DNA of 64,000 nucleotides from positions 45,709 to 109,708 of the forward strand of contig OENT01000478.1 of assembly GCA_900239685.1 (NCBI GenBank), in the 5' to 3' direction. Shown here one piece after another: positions 62,891 through 64,000 of the stretch (position 1 is its first letter; the number at the start of each line of letters is the position of its first letter). Made by a program: the position numbers and the translations under genes. Under the pieces are notes generated by a model. The model did not search any database. It saw nothing but the letters and a program-made list of their open reading frames with translations, and was not told the origin of the DNA. Source of the stretch: Rotaria macrura (lineage: Eukaryota; Rotifera; Eurotatoria; Philodinida; Philodinidae).

Positions 62891-63207
62891 GTTAACTTAT
62901 TTTATTTATTAACGAGAGTAACTAAACTAAAAATCATTTTATTGTTTGCTGTTCAATCAAATGTGATTTTTCCCCCTTAAAAAGGAACTCCTTTGAATAG
63001 AAATAAGGGAAAATGAGTATTTCATGAAAAACACAGGTAGCAGTAAACATTTTCTTTTGATTATTTTGAAACATTCTAATGCACAACAGAGAACATAAAT
63101 CATTCGTATTGGAATCTTTTAAAACAATGAAAAGAAAAATATGAACTGTTACTTTTGCTCTTTATGGAACTCAAAACCTCACATATTTGTGTCTAAATAT
63201 TATCTAT
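62891..63207. other. spacer, nothing recognised
   Basis: AT-rich spacer between the AAGTAC foldback region and the second ACGCGT arm. Confidence 0.4.
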
Positions 63208-63380
63208 CTCATGTATCCATTTTTTGATTTTCGACGCGTCTCCGAGCGTTTCGGATTAATATCACTGAACGCGACAGGATTCGTCCAAAATGCAACATTT
63301 TCGAGGGTGCTCACGCGTTTGAAAGATTGAATGCGCGTCTAAACGCGTATATACTGGCGCGTTTCAACGCGTTTAGTACT
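63208..63380. mobile_element. ACGCGT-word arm of a foldback element (left arm, copy 2)
   Basis: Dense in ACGCGTTT words, starting near CTCATGTATCC and GATTTTCGACGCGTC, which mirrors the right terminus at 49880-49910. It opens a second copy of the element that continues past the window end. Confidence 0.55.
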
Positions 63381-63410
63381 ATGCAAAAAATTTAAAAAAA
63401 ACAGCTAACT

Positions 63411-63479
63411 CCGTGAGATAGGATCGAACTAACATGATATTGCGAACCGTGATATAGCATTCAAACACTTTGAGCAACA
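63411..63479 (-). repeat. tRNA-like relic
   Basis: On the minus strand TAGTTCGATCC (B-box-like, 63421-63431) follows a D-arm-like GTTGCTCAAAGTG; the loop reads TTCGCAA, as in a tRNA-Ala(CGC). Stems are poor. Confidence 0.35.
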
Positions 63480-63503
63480 GACTGGAAATTGTTTTTAGCA
63501 ACA

Positions 63504-63573
63504 GTTTGAACTAAGATTCGAACCCATGATCCATCGATTACAAACCAGACATAGCATCCATTGAACCATACAT
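63504..63573 (-). repeat. tRNA-Thr(TGT)-like relic
   Basis: On the minus strand TGGTTCAATGG (A box, 63558-63568), an anticodon region TCTGGTTTGTAATC with TGT at 63540-63542, and GGGTTCGAATC (B box, 63515-63525). Parts of the anticodon and T arms match tRNA-Thr, but the acceptor stem does not pair, so it is a pseudogene or SINE head. Confidence 0.5.
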
Positions 63574-64000
63574 CAATCGATAATGATATTATGCTCATGG
63601 ATTACATGAATGAATGTTTCTACAAGATTTCTCGCATGGAAAAGTCGGTTACTAGATTATTTTCATTTTGTAAAATTAATGTAAATAAAAATTCTATATA
63701 AATGGTATCAAGAAAGAGCAACATCTGATTTTTTTAAAAACAAAGAAAAACAAATTTAATTCCTTACTGCTCAAAAAGTAAATAAATTTTATAGAAAAAT
63801 GATTTCTTTGTGCGATAGGTGAATAGAAAATTAGACGGTGTAGAATTATTTATTATGCCTTTTCTCCTGCCTAATAATAGAAGAATATATGATCACAATT
63901 CCGAATAAATTTTTTCTGTGGAAAAGTGTAAAAGGAAACTCTTGTCGCTACGTTTTTTAACTACATATTTTTAGTTTCAAAAGAAATTCGCTGAAAATTA
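63573..64000 (+). repeat. dispersed repeat, copy 2 (runs off the window)
   Basis: Matches 48713-49140 in the same orientation, ending at the window edge. Here the ACGCGT arm lies upstream instead of downstream, which suggests that the full element is arm, interior, arm. Confidence 0.8.

Noticed and set aside
63504-63573. Functional tRNA-Thr gene
   Set aside because: A and B boxes are present, but the acceptor stem does not pair and the anticodon stem is poor.

Overview
The window looks like nuclear DNA of a bdelloid rotifer (Rotaria/Adineta type). This is inferred from an AT-rich base composition, genes split by introns of mostly 50-60 bp with GT..AG ends, a rhodopsin-type receptor of the form common in bdelloids, a large SNTX-like GTPase, a decayed surface-protein gene of a family I associate with bdelloids, and a short TGTGGG tract matching the telomere repeat known from that group. 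No species can be named. Genes are sparse: six credible genes, two clear gene relics and several doubtful coding pieces lie in about 64 kb, and much of the rest is foldback (long inverted-repeat) mobile DNA and featureless AT-rich sequence.

Layout. 0-7.4 kb: no firm gene; one GC-rich foldback element (1703-2006) and a decayed coding region on the minus strand (5730-6853). 7.4-9.8 kb: a three-exon NmrA/HSCARG-type NAD(P)-binding protein (minus). 9.8-19 kb: gene-poor, with a second small foldback element (14904-15193). 19.2-20.2 kb: an intronless seven-helix receptor (plus). 21.6-22.4 kb: a small Gly/Asn-rich gene with three exons (plus). 23.4-25.3 kb: a transmembrane surface-protein pseudogene (minus), split by a 728-bp foldback element with GTCGAC-rich arms and an exact 8-bp target duplication. 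25.3-32.2 kb: gene-poor, with a 123-bp hairpin element. 32.2-34.7 kb: a six-exon calpain-15/SOL-like gene (plus). 37.8-39.6 kb: a two-exon gene encoding exactly 76 residues of ubiquitin fold, then a Hint (intein/hedgehog-type) domain, then a cysteine-rich tail (minus). 42.3-45.2 kb: a large SNTX-like GTPase (minus) with one ambiguous base that breaks the frame. 48.7-53.6 kb: a mobile-element cluster with a nest at least three levels deep. 53.9-55.1 kb: a truncated relic of the SUV3 mitochondrial RNA helicase (minus). 55-64 kb: gene-poor, with an AAGTAC-word foldback nest, tRNA-like relics and the start of a second ACGCGT-word element that runs off the window.

The genes do not form a pathway; the neighbourhood reads as a mosaic of unrelated genes and mobile-element insertions. 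The most interesting items are the ubiquitin-Hint-Cys-rich protein, which recalls the BUBL (bacterial-intein-like plus ubiquitin-like) polyproteins of ciliates; foldback elements whose arms are built from one short repeated word per element and some of which share similar termini; the frame-exact insertion into the surface-protein gene; and a calpain whose usual catalytic asparagine is aspartate.
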